Shown: positions 31,759-41,831 of the stretch, piece after piece
How the letters are laid out: each line of letters opens with the position of its first letter
How positions within the stretch are numbered: the first letter of the stretch is position 1
Assembly: GCA_946965045.2 (NCBI GenBank)
Contig: OX337236.1
Coordinates: 1,426,001 to 1,490,000, forward strand
Direction: 5' to 3'
Length of the DNA: 64,000 bases
Origin: Epithemia pelagica
Taxonomy: Eukaryota; Bacillariophyta; Bacillariophyceae; Surirellales; Surirellaceae
Program-made: the position numbers and the translations under genes
The notes under the pieces: generated by a model
The model's input: only the letters and a program-made list of their open reading frames with translations
Databases searched by the model: none
What the model was told of the DNA's origin: nothing

Positions 31759-32935
31759 CTAGGCAGAAGATGACAAACACTTTTCAATCAGTTGGTCGGC
31801 GGCTTTGGCAGTCACCTTTCCATACTCAGTATAGGACTCGTACGGAGCCTGCGTAGATGGATTGACGGCGGTGATGGCAGCCGGTACCCAGGGATTGCCA
31901 TCAGCATGCAAATACGCGCCCTGCAAATCAGCTTCTGTGTTAAAGTCTGGATCAAGACAGGCACGGAGACCTGCTACAGCCCCTTGAGACGGAACGTACT
32001 GGAAAAAGTAAAAGCCGTAGTAATAAATCTTGGCTGCGATTCCAATATCGGCTCCAAAGTTGGAAGCAATTGATCCGGGATGCAAGGAAGTGAAATTCAA
32101 CTCCGGATGCAACGACTGGTTGTAGCGATTGATTGCAATGATGGCCTCCTTAGCTCTTCCATACATGAACGCGGCACCTTCCATTAGAGGGTCAAGGGGA
32201 AAGTCAATTGTCCCATCCTCTTTTTCCACGACACGTCCAGGTGGAGCTCCGCATTGTTTCGGAAATTCTACAAGACGAGTTGGGTCAAAGTCAGTTCCGA
32301 AAATGTGTGCAATTGAGGCAATGTCGACAATTCTTGGTTTGTAGTCCGGTGTGGCCGCGTTCTTTAAAACAGGCAACAAAAGATCCGTCAAGTAATGGAC
32401 AGTCAAAAAGTTGCGTCCAACGTTACCTTCAATTCCATCCTTGGTTAAGATTGGCTTGGCGCATGCCACACCTGCATTGTTGAGCAGGACATGCAATTTT
32501 CCGTCGTATTTTTCCTTGGCAAGTTTGGTTACAAAATCAGCAGCAGACTTTGCGGTTTGGAGAGAGTCCAAGTCGAAGGCCGTCTCGTACAAGACAGGTT
32601 TCTCGATCTAACGTCTCACGGCTTCCTTCTCAATAGATTCAATGGCTGACTTGAGTTTGCCTTCGTTGCGACCCAACAATTCCAGCCTGTAACGCGAGTT
32701 CTTCTGCGGCATTGTAGCCAGATCCACCAATCGGTACACCCGTCACCACTGCCAGTTTGCCAGTCTGCTTGGCGTTGGGGGCCTCCTTAAGAAGTTTTGA
32801 CACATACGTTTTCGCGTACGGTTGAGTCCACGCATTCTGAATCGCAAAAGGAAGCTGGTATGTCAGAACAAACTTGTAAGTCTTTTCGCATTCCTCAGCC
32901 GGGCGGACTGTCACGGATCCCCCAACAAAAGGCAT
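31759..32935 (-). pseudogene. Short-chain dehydrogenase with frameshift and in-frame stop
   Basis: This reads as one SDR (Rossmann-fold oxidoreductase related to retinol or protochlorophyllide reductases) broken twice. The 5' part, from ATG 32935, has the cofactor motif VVTGVPIGGSG. The expected continuation (RYRLELLGRNEGKLK) lies one base out of frame, so a +1 shift or a 2-base loss occurred at about 32695. The new frame then meets TAG at 32608-32610 before continuing cleanly as YETAFDLDSL. The 3' part has NNAGV, the IASIAH strand and the catalytic YGRAK (Tyr-x3-Lys). No intron with acceptable sites bridges the breaks. It is either a recent pseudogene or carries two assembly errors; the rest shows no decay. 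Confidence 0.75.
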
Positions 32936-33503
32936 AGCGACTTGGCGTAGCTCTCTTTCTTTGCAACTGTTGACTTTCTCGAACTATGGCAACGGTTGAT
33001 GATTTCGACGTTGTCTATCGTGTTTTGCGTGGCCGAATCTTTTTTTGCGAAGCGTTTGGATCTTTCTCGTGTATCCTTTTCCGACGTCATTATCCCAAGT
33101 CTCCCAACGATCAGTCGCGAACTATCGCGATCAATTCCTGTCCGCGGATGTAGTGTGTGTGCAGCAGTCAGTATGAAGTATGATGTGTATTGTACTCGTA
33201 TATTGCAGTGTGGGACGTGAGCACTAGGTTTAACCTTAACCTTATTCGTTCACAAAGTCATCGCGCATTGCGCGCACGGGCACACGGGCACGGGCACAGC
33301 ACATATGGGCCCGGAGGCATCGGAAATCTTTCGCCTGTCCTACGTCAGTCGCCAAACCTCGTTTGATGGACGACCAACCGAGTTTGACAATGGGGGGTGC
33401 GAATGCGAAGTATGGTATAGATCTTTTGTCCAGAGAAAGATTCCTCCTGCCACACATTGCTAAGGTCGTCCAAGTCCAACCTTAACAACTTCTGCCTGGA
33501 AGC
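32936..33503. other. Divergent intergenic region
   Basis: No gene. A short cacgggcacacgggcacggg repeat occurs at about 33276-33299. The region separates the divergent SDR and fusion genes and should hold both promoters. Confidence 0.45.
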
Positions 33504-36503
33504 ATGTTGATTTTTCTATCGGCGTTTTCGTCATCGATTGGTTTGTCTATGTTGTATTCTATGATTTTGCTCTGTGGAGCATCCGCTTTCCAGCAACGAT
33601 TGGCACTCCAACAACTTTCACAAGCTTACAGGATCCGTCGTGCACCATTTGTTGCCACGACAGCGCTACAACGAGGATCCTACGGAACCCCGACGACTTG
33701 GTTGAGTATTGATCCGTATAAGCATTCATCACTTATGTTTTCCACCATGACTACGGAGAACCAAAACAACATGACCATGTCGTTTGGCGACAAGAGCAAG
33801 GACGATATCAGTGAAAGTGACAGGACGATGGTTCAAGAACGTTTTCTTACCAACCAAGAATTGGTCATGCAACGTGTCGCAGCTTCACGAGCACGAAGAG
33901 AAGCACGGCTCCGATCCCTGGAACAAACTGCAAACCGAAACTTTCAATTGAAAGAGCTGATTGAAAAGCAACATCACAATGGCGAAAGTGGAGGTGCAAC
34001 AAATCGAGCATCATCCATCGACCGTTCTTTGTATGCTCTGAAGGTGACAGTGTCAAGCGAGCTGCGAAAGCAAATGAAGTTGAGTGGGCGAGAGAAACGA
34101 GGTCGTGTCTTCTTGGAAGCTGACAGTCAAGCTGTTCGATCTCTCAGCACCTTAAAAGGTGAACTTGCGGGAGTTTTTCGCAAAATGCCAAAAGATTCCT
34201 TTGTTTTGGCCGCGGGCCTTCCAGTGCTGGCCCCGGATGGCTCCATTCTTCCTACTGCCGAAACAGCAAAGAGAGGGGACAATCATACCATCGGCAGCAC
34301 TACGAACAATGGTACTGACTCTGGCAATACTTTTTGGGACATTAATAGTGATGAAGACGTGGAAAAAACGTTTGCTGCGGCCGACAAGTTCTTTGACGAA
34401 AATAAAAATAGCCTGTTGAAGCGACCATCCATTATGATTCTTGTCAAACGAGATCCTAATGCACCACCACCACCTCCCCCTCCGGCATACCTTGACGACA
34501 TGGCCGATCCCTCTGAAACGACATCCATGACAATGTTATCATTTTATGCCTTTCCGCCAGGTGAAGGCATTGTCGACCCTGAACAATTTGCAACCGATTT
34601 AAGGAAGCAATGGCTACCCTTCCATGTACTGGGACGAGTATACGTTGCAAAAGAAGGGGTCAATGCACAAATGAGCTGTCCGACAAATGTTTTGACAAAT
34701 TTTATCCAATGTTGCAAATCTATTCCTGAGTTGGCGTACATGGAAAATGGAGTCAATATTGATCCAGTGACATTGTCAATGGAGGAGTATGCAGTCGCTG
34801 GCACCCCATCGGAAGGTGGACAACCGAGTCCGCCATTTCGCCGGTTGCATATTCGTGTGCGGAGTCAGGTAGTTGCCGATGGATTGGATAAGTCTTTGGA
34901 CTGGCAGTCAGCCGGCTATGATATGCCGCCCATGGAATGGCATGAAACCCTTCAAAAGATAAAGCAACAAAAGCAAAATGATAACCAAGACAAAACAGCA
35001 GTCGAAACACCCGTTATTCTGGACTGCCGCAATTCCTATGAAACGGACGTGGGAATATTTGAGGGTGCAGAACCTCTGGGCACAGTAAATTTTAGGGATA
35101 GCTGGGATGTGCTTCGGGAGCGATTGGCTGACACGCCGAAGGATGCTCCAATTATGGCATATTGTACGGGAGGCATTCGCTGTGTCAAGGTTGGTGCCTA
35201 TTTGACACAAGAAATGGGATTCACCAATGTTTCTCGCCTGGCTGGAGGAATCATTGCCTATGATAGGACATTAAATGAAGGTAATCCCGATGAAGACTCA
35301 CTCTTTAAGGGAACCAACTTTGTCTTTGATGGAAGATTGGGAAGGCCGATAACTGAAGATTCCATGGGTACCTGTATCACTTGTGGTGTTGAAACATCCT
35401 TGATGAGTAATTGCCGCAATAGTAACTGTCACAAACGTATGGTTCAGTGCGAAAAGTGCCGTACAAAGTACCATGGGACGTGCTCCACCGCCTGTCGCGA
35501 TCGAGTTCTTCATGGGTCGTCCATGTCTGCTCCAGAGGGGTCAAACAATGTTGACATAGACGATGAGGCAACAAAGCAAGGCGCAAGCTATGCGTCCTTG
35601 GATGAGTATAGCGCTGGCCAGTCGACTCCACCGCCGTCTTTGTATCGGGAAATGGAGTTTAATACAAAAGCGTTGATTCCAACGGGTTCTCATATGGTGT
35701 CAGGAGAAATGCAGGGACGTTTGTTGAAGCAACTGGCAGCAATGACACGACATGGTCGTGTTCTCGAAATGGGAACGTTTACTGGATATGCAACGGCCTG
35801 TTTGTTCGAAGGGGTTTGCCAACTCGCTGGATCACTTGATGCCTCCTCCGAGCTTGGTCCGTACGTCATGAGTATGGAAAGAGATGTCAAAGCTTTTAAT
35901 GTTGCAGTGGCCCACATGCAAGTTGTAACACATCTGGGCTTTGGCGAAGAAGCTACCGAATGCATTTGCGCACTTCGCAGTGCTGATGATAATCTTGTCC
36001 CACTCATCGAAGAGGAGACCGTGTCGTTGGTCTCGGAATCTGGAGCAAAATGTGATCTTATACATGTGTCCGATGCCTTGGCCACTTTAGAGGAGATGGC
36101 CGATGGTCGAGGTGACCTTGCTCCAGAGGCTCCGTTTGATCTGGTGTTTGTCGATGCGGACAAAACTCGACTGATTGATTATGCCAATGCTTGTCTAGCC
36201 AGCGACAGTTTGCTTCGTAAGGGTGGACTCATTGTTGTGGACAATGTGTTGTGGAAAGGGGCAGTCTTAGAAATGACTGCTAGCAATACTCATGACCCCA
36301 TGAATACGGAAGATACCGGTGACAGCGACGATATGAAAAGAGGCGAGCACTATCACGACGCTGCCGAGTTGAAGCGAAATCGCCGCACTCGCAAGCTTGC
36401 CAGCAAAATGCATCAATTCAATACAGCCATATCGAATGACAGTCGCGCCGAGGTTCTGGTACTCCCTCTTCGTGATGGTCTCAGCATCATTCGAAAGAAG
36501 TAG
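33504..36503 (+). CDS. TrhO-like rhodanese fused to TrmR-like O-methyltransferase, plastid targeted
   Basis: A 999-residue single-exon protein. Residues 1-28 are a signal peptide ending ASA|F, the diatom plastid motif. Residues about 100-330 are low-complexity plus an unrecognised domain (YALKVTVSSELRKQ), with a polyproline stretch. Residues about 340-670 form a TrhO/UPF0176 enzyme: LSFYAFPPGEGIVD, GRVYVAKEGVNAQ, rhodanese loop YCTGGIRC with Cys554 as nucleophile, GGIIAYDR and a Cys-rich C-terminal cluster (CITCGVE, CEKCRTKYHGTC). Bacterial TrhO hydroxylates U34 of tRNA with O2. Residues about 715-998 form a Methyltransf_3 domain (RVLEMGTFTGYAT, FVDADKTRLIDY, GLIVVDNVLWKG), the family of Bacillus TrmR, which methylates ho5U34 to mo5U34. 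The two steps are thus on one chain; this is inferred, and another methyl acceptor remains possible. Confidence 0.88.
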   Translation: MLIFLSAFSSSIGLSMLYSMILLCGASAFQQRLALQQLSQAYRIRRAPFVATTALQRGSYGTPTTWLSIDPYKHSSLMFSTMTTENQNNMTMSFGDKSKDDISESDRTMVQERFLTNQELVMQRVAASRARREARLRSLEQTANRNFQLKELIEKQHHNGESGGATNRASSIDRSLYALKVTVSSELRKQMKLSGREKRGRVFLEADSQAVRSLSTLKGELAGVFRKMPKDSFVLAAGLPVLAPDGSILPTAETAKRGDNHTIGSTTNNGTDSGNTFWDINSDEDVEKTFAAADKFFDENKNSLLKRPSIMILVKRDPNAPPPPPPPAYLDDMADPSETTSMTMLSFYAFPPGEGIVDPEQFATDLRKQWLPFHVLGRVYVAKEGVNAQMSCPTNVLTNFIQCCKSIPELAYMENGVNIDPVTLSMEEYAVAGTPSEGGQPSPPFRRLHIRVRSQVVADGLDKSLDWQSAGYDMPPMEWHETLQKIKQQKQNDNQDKTAVETPVILDCRNSYETDVGIFEGAEPLGTVNFRDSWDVLRERLADTPKDAPIMAYCTGGIRCVKVGAYLTQEMGFTNVSRLAGGIIAYDRTLNEGNPDEDSLFKGTNFVFDGRLGRPITEDSMGTCITCGVETSLMSNCRNSNCHKRMVQCEKCRTKYHGTCSTACRDRVLHGSSMSAPEGSNNVDIDDEATKQGASYASLDEYSAGQSTPPPSLYREMEFNTKALIPTGSHMVSGEMQGRLLKQLAAMTRHGRVLEMGTFTGYATACLFEGVCQLAGSLDASSELGPYVMSMERDVKAFNVAVAHMQVVTHLGFGEEATECICALRSADDNLVPLIEEETVSLVSESGAKCDLIHVSDALATLEEMADGRGDLAPEAPFDLVFVDADKTRLIDYANACLASDSLLRKGGLIVVDNVLWKGAVLEMTASNTHDPMNTEDTGDSDDMKRGEHYHDAAELKRNRRTRKLASKMHQFNTAISNDSRAEVLVLPLRDGLSIIRKK

Positions 36504-36782
36504 GCCATTGTGTATCTATGCGATGAAAGGTTTTCCCGCATCGTCCACGACCTAATTGAGTCGGTTTGTATTCCAGTCGTGCGTCCTGAGTCCCGAGGCC
36601 AAACGTGAACAATCTACGTCTCCGATACAAATATATCCGCGTTCCTCTTTTGGCATCTCATAAAATCGTGATCCAGTATGAGAATAAAGGACATTGAAAA
36701 GAACAAGAAATCTGGATCATTGGCTAAACGCACCAAGATAAAATAGAAGGAAGGCGTAGAAAATATCTGCTCCTATAACATA

Positions 36783-38060
36783 ATGCTTCTTCAGGAGGCC
36801 GCGTTGGAGCAACACGTCTTAAACGTCATGTCGCAGGGCCACATACGTGTGGCCGTGATGGGAAATGTCGACTCCGGTAAATCGACTCTAATTGGTACCC
36901 TACGACATAGTCAACTTGACGATGGTAATGGTGTCAATCGAAAGCTTGTCACTAAGTTTCGTCATGAACTCGAGTCCGGAAGAACAAGCACCGTCACTAC
37001 CCACTTGTTGGCATTTGATAAGGAGGGACAGATGATTGTTCCTCCCAGAAACGCAGGACGATACACCGAAGCCATACTTGCAAGAGAGGCGGATGGACGC
37101 GCAGTATCCTTGATGGATGTGGCTGGTCACGAGAAGTACTTCAAAACGACAATTTCCGGTTTGTCCCGTGGTATGGCTGACTACGCTCTTGTCTTCGTGA
37201 ATGCTTCTCAAGGAGTGACCTACATGACGAATCATCATTTGAGTCTGTGCCAAATGTGTGGAATCCCCGTCATTGTGGTGATAACTAAGGTGGACTCGGC
37301 CCCTGCGGACGTTCTCCGTCACACACGAAGCACTGTGGCCGCTGCTATCCGTTCGTCCAACATTGGTAAATCGCGATTCGCTGTTCGGAAAACTGCGGAT
37401 ATCGCTCACGTTAAAGACAAGATTCATGCAGTGACCCCAGTGTTGGATGTGTCTTGTGTTTCAGGTGAAGGTCTTGATCTTCTGCGTGAGATACTCAAGT
37501 CGTTGCCCAAGCGTCGGATGCATTCCAAAAAGATAAACCGTTCCTTTGAGTTTTTGTTGGAGGAAGTTTTCAACGTGACTGGAGTTGGAATGGTCTTGTC
37601 TGGATTCGTCAATGCCGGAAAGGTTAAACGGGGCGATGTCGTGTGTGCTGGCCCATTGTCTGGCGGGTCTTTCATCAGGACAACTGTGAAGTCGATTCAT
37701 GTTGCCCAAACCCCCGTAGATGAGGCTTGGGCAGGCCATTCGGCCTGTTTTGCTGTATCTATGACGAAGAAGCAAAGGAACATGCTTTCTCGCAAGGGAA
37801 CTGTGATTTTGAGTGAACCAATGCAGGAATCGGCAGTTGGTTTCACCGCCGATATTTGTTTGGCAACGGGAGACTCTGTCACGATGGTCAAAGGGCAAAC
37901 CCAGACTACAATGCATATTTTGCATTCCAAGCAATCGTGTCGACTCGAGGACTTTGAAATTGTGGATGACTGCGGAATGATGGAAAGCTTCGACAAATCT
38001 GTCCTTCGTCCTGGACAGCGTGCGATTGCAAGGTTCAAGTTTCTGCAGGGACCTCAATAA
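36783..38060 (+). CDS. GTPBP1/2-like translational GTPase, ending at an early TAA
   Basis: A 425-residue GTPase of the GTPBP1/GTPBP2 group (EF-Tu/eRF3-like; the animal proteins act in mRNA surveillance and ribosome rescue). G1 is GNVDSGKST, G2 lies in SGRTSTVTTH, G3 is DVAGHEKY, G4 is ITKVDSA and G5 is DVSCVSGEG. Beta-barrel domains II and III follow. The stop at 38058-38060 falls inside the last strand pair of domain III: after FKFLQGPQ the same frame continues for 29 family-like residues (IRTGMRVIIRDGHVRGVG) to a TGA at 38148-38150. Human relatives have a Tyr-type residue where the TAA sits. The N-terminal extension of animal GTPBP1 is absent. Confidence 0.88.
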   Translation: MLLQEAALEQHVLNVMSQGHIRVAVMGNVDSGKSTLIGTLRHSQLDDGNGVNRKLVTKFRHELESGRTSTVTTHLLAFDKEGQMIVPPRNAGRYTEAILAREADGRAVSLMDVAGHEKYFKTTISGLSRGMADYALVFVNASQGVTYMTNHHLSLCQMCGIPVIVVITKVDSAPADVLRHTRSTVAAAIRSSNIGKSRFAVRKTADIAHVKDKIHAVTPVLDVSCVSGEGLDLLREILKSLPKRRMHSKKINRSFEFLLEEVFNVTGVGMVLSGFVNAGKVKRGDVVCAGPLSGGSFIRTTVKSIHVAQTPVDEAWAGHSACFAVSMTKKQRNMLSRKGTVILSEPMQESAVGFTADICLATGDSVTMVKGQTQTTMHILHSKQSCRLEDFEIVDDCGMMESFDKSVLRPGQRAIARFKFLQGPQ

Positions 38061-38511
38061 ATTCGAACAGGAATGCGCGTCATTATTCGCGATGGCCATG
38101 TCCGTGGAGTCGGTATGATTGAAGAAGTGCATATGAAAAAGAAAACTTGAATGGAATAAAGAGCAAATCTATGGTACATGTACGTGATGTCGGCACTGGA
38201 AAGAAATGCACAAGAAAAACTCAAGCAAACTATATAGCTATCCCAAAGCAAATGTAGACATTGTGTGTTTGCCTTCAATGCACTGGTACAGTGAATGACA
38301 CTATAATATGTTGCTTTGCTCATGCAGCTTATCGTTTCCAGAGACAACTACGTTACAGGATAAACTTTCTGCTCTGGCCCCTGTAGTGTTCCGTACCATC
38401 ATTTGTGGCGTTAGTTACGATCAGATTTGTCGCATCATGAAAGAACAACGATTGTATATGTAAGCACTATTCCTGCGCATTTCTGTTCATCAGGTTGCTA
38501 TTTGCCTGACT
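38061..38511. other. 3' region between convergent genes
   Basis: The first 90 bases carry the in-frame continuation of the GTPase described above. The rest shows no gene. Confidence 0.5.
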
Positions 38512-39411
38512 TTAGATCGCTTGAGTGGTGGTAGAAGAGACGCTCGCTCTACCGTTCTCGTTCGCCGCATTCTGGATTTGTTCCGAGGCCCAGGAGGCAC
38601 AGCGACTGGCTGTATCGACACTTTTTTCGACGACTTTGTGGCGTTGGCAAAAGTCGGCAACCGATGCAGCGCACCATGTGAAAAAGTCTTTCGTCTTGAC
38701 CAAAATGTTGTGTTTTTGATCCATTTCCTTGGCTTTCTCCCATGCTTGGCCTGTGGCCTCCTTGCAACGCTCTACGACGTTGTGTTTCTCATCGATTTCT
38801 ACTGCGCGATCCCTTGCGTTCAGGGCCACGTCTCCCACAGCCCGAGCCGAGTCGCCCACAGCCCCTTCATTTTTGGTTGCATACGCGGCTCCGAATCCCA
38901 GCAGAATGCCAATTATTGGTCCACAAAAGAGACTGTCGATGCGATGAAGAAGAACACAAATAATAGAACGTTTATCAGCTGGCTGGCTCTAAAGAACAAT
39001 AGATGATAAGAAAAATGTGACATACCTTCCAAGAATCCCCGTGGCAACGCCTGCTCCCATCATGCGAGCTTTTTCTTTCTTTTCTTTCTCGGTAAGAACC
39101 GGTTGTCCGTCCTCCGGCATTGGATACTGTTGTTGTAACGGATCCGACGACAAAGAATCTGGAGGAAAAGACGTGCTTTGGTCAGCCTGTCTGACCAACA
39201 ATGGCTGCTCTTCACTGGCAACCACGTGAACATTGTTAGCGACTAAAAGTCCGTCATTCTCCATTGTTATGGAGGGTGCTTCCACAGCTGGAACGAGAGG
39301 AGGATCATTTGCGCCGTAGTGGGAAGACATGTCGCCGTGGTTGCTGTTGTCGTCTTTCCTGTGGTTACTATCGTCACTGTCTACGGAAGAGAATTTGTTG
39401 GAAACGGCCAT
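38512..39411 (-). CDS. Glycine-rich hairpin protein with KHN repeats
   Basis: A 268-residue protein in two exons, 39026-39411 and 38512-38932, joined over a 93-base GTATGT-CGACAG intron. The splice creates GILGSLFCGPIIGILLGF. Residues 1-115 are hydrophilic and disordered. A Gly/Ala-rich hydrophobic stretch of about 35 residues (MGAGVATGILG to FGAAYAT) could be a membrane hairpin. The C-terminal helix region repeats a motif three times: IDEKHNVVERCKE, MDQKHNILVKTKD and CQRHKVVEKSVD. Similar DQKH repeats follow the RRM in some plant membrane-associated proteins, but I do not recognise a named family. A peripheral membrane or scaffold role is only a guess. Confidence 0.75.
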
Positions 39412-39646
39412 GGAGATGGGTGATGCGAATGGTTTTACTTCTTCTTCTGAAGTTGTTAGAGAAAACCGACGAGGATCGGGAAGAATCGGGAATCGGGATC
39501 ACCGCATTCCCCCGCGCACGACTAAACTATGAGCGAGTGAAAAGCGATCTACTAGGGACCCGGATGTAGACTTTCATTTTTTGTCCTGCTGATAAAACAG
39601 GAATCAGAATGGCCAGCAACGGCTTCTTGGGAGGGGAACATGCAAC

Positions 39647-41642
39647 ATGAACGTAATAATTGCCGTTGACTTGGGAAGTAGTAGCGTGAAATGCAGTGCA
39701 TATGCTTTTTCTAACAAAAATGAAAGTAACAATGGCGAATCGCGCTTGTCGTCTTCTCCTCCAGTTATGGCAATCTCAGGAGCTCATGCCTCCAAATCCA
39801 TGAGAGCCGTATGCCCGCATACAGGTCATATCGAGAATGTGAACGAACTTCTCGTGGCTGCGGATCAATGTCTGGAAAATGTGCTTTCGGTGTTGCATTC
39901 GTCCAAGGATAAGAATGAGTACAAAATTGTCGCCGTTGGATTTTCCTCCTTCTCAATGAATCTTGTGGGCATCAATGCTATTGGGGCACCCGTGGGCAAA
40001 GAAGCAACCATGACGTATGCATGCAATACTGATCAAGTGGTGCAAGAAGTGGATCGCTTGAAACGGTGAGAAGAAAATGACATGATTTTGTGTCAAGATA
40101 CTACCATGAAGGATGTACTCATCTGTTCATGGTATTCTTTCTGGATTCAGGGATCTCTGCAAGGAGGATCAACGATCCATCTACCAAACTACAGGTACTC
40201 CACTGCATTCAGGCTATGCATTACCTCAACTACGCGTACTTTATGATACAAAGCCAGACCTAGCGAATGAAATCCATGTCTGGCAAACACTATCAAACAT
40301 TCTCATCGCGCGATGGTCAATCGATCCACAACAACAAAAGTCCACTGCTGTGCAGTTGCGCAATCTCCCCTTGTCGTATTCGGAAGCGAGTTGGACAGGA
40401 TTGTTCAATTTTCGTACAGGACAGTACGAGAAATCAGTCATGGCTCTCTTGCCATCGTCAGAGTGTCAAAAGTCCTTGCCTCCACAGTTGTGTGATTTTG
40501 ACGAGGATGATGAACAGTCGTCCTCACACATTCGTAGGCAGTGGGCTGCCAAATTTCGTTCGTCCTGGCCAGAAATCTTGTCGTCTGATTCTGATACTTT
40601 ATTTTTTCGGGGATTGGGCGATGGAGCATGTGCCAACATTGGGTCCAAGTGCAGCATTCCACATCGCATCGCCTGTACGATCGGAACATCCGCGGCGGCT
40701 CGTGTTTGCATTCCACATCCAATTGCAACACCGAAATCAGAAGCACTAGCGTCACATCAACAATCTTTCCCATCCCTTTATAAACTTGAGGTTCCACATG
40801 GGCTTTTTTGTTATCGGATTGATCGGAATCACGTTTTGTTGGGTGGTGCTCTAACCGACGGAGGCAGTGTGATTGAATGGATTCGACAGTTGCTTAATTT
40901 AACGGATAAGCAATCATTTCAACAGTGCATGGATCAAGTCGAAGGTTCGATTCGAAAGGCAGAAATGGACGCCAATGAGCAACTAAGCAAATCTCTTCAC
41001 TGTCCTCGTACGGCACTGACAACGGTTCCTTTTCTGAGCGGAGAACGCAGTACGGGGTATCGAGGTGGCTCAGTCGGTGTGATGTACGGGTTGTCGCGGG
41101 AAACAACACCAACGGACATGGTACAATCTTGTCTGGAGGGTGTCACGCTTCGCTTGGGTGCCATTGTACAACGGATTCAACAAGTCTTGCAGACTTTGCC
41201 GACAAGGACAACTTCGCCTGTATCCAAGCGAACAAAGACTGATCCACGTATTCTGGTCAGTGGGAAAGCGCTGGAATTGAATCATGCATGGCGGCAAATG
41301 ATTGCTAATTGTACAGGTTTGGATGTGCTACTCGACAAATCAACCGTGGATGGAACGAGTCGCGGAGTGGCAATGATGATTGGTTCCCGACTTGCTCAAG
41401 GATCATCGTCCGTGTCTCCCAAATCGTCCTTTCCGGAGCCGTCACTTTTTGTGGAGCCTCTCGAAGTTGAGATAACCTCAGAGGAGGAGGCGGGTCCCCT
41501 ACAACAAGGTCATGATCTGCACCATAACCATCACACACCACAATCTGACAGTGCGGCTTACTGGAAGTATTTGGAACATCATCAAGAAGCTGTTATTGCG
41601 GCCGTCTCACCCCTCTACAACCATAACACCAATGGGAAGTGA
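39647..41642 (+). CDS. FGGY-family carbohydrate kinase
   Basis: A 636-residue sugar kinase in two exons, 39647-40065 and 40151-41642, with an 85-base intron (GTGAGA to ATTCAG) that joins DRLKR to DLCKEDQRS. The FGGY family phosphorylates sugars such as xylulose, gluconate or ribulose. The N-terminal phosphate loop is AVDLGSSSVK. The later half has TTVPFLSGERSTGYRGG, EGVTLRLGAIVQRI, ILVSGKALELNHAWRQM and VDGTSRGVAMM, which resemble gluconokinase/xylulokinase ATP-binding segments. Substrate cannot be assigned. Inserts enlarge the protein compared with about 500 residues in bacteria. No organelle signal is evident. Confidence 0.88.
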
Positions 41643-41831
41643 TGACATGAAAGCACACTGTATACAAAAGTAAGCAACAATTTGCAGTCCGTGAATACAA
41701 GGAAGTGCAAACGTCCTGCACTTTCGTCGCATAGTCGCATGTTGGGATTTGACGCATCATACTGAAGGCCATGAGAGATACTCTTTTTGTTTACCCTTTC
41801 CCTAGAATAGCATATCCAGCAACATCTAAAT

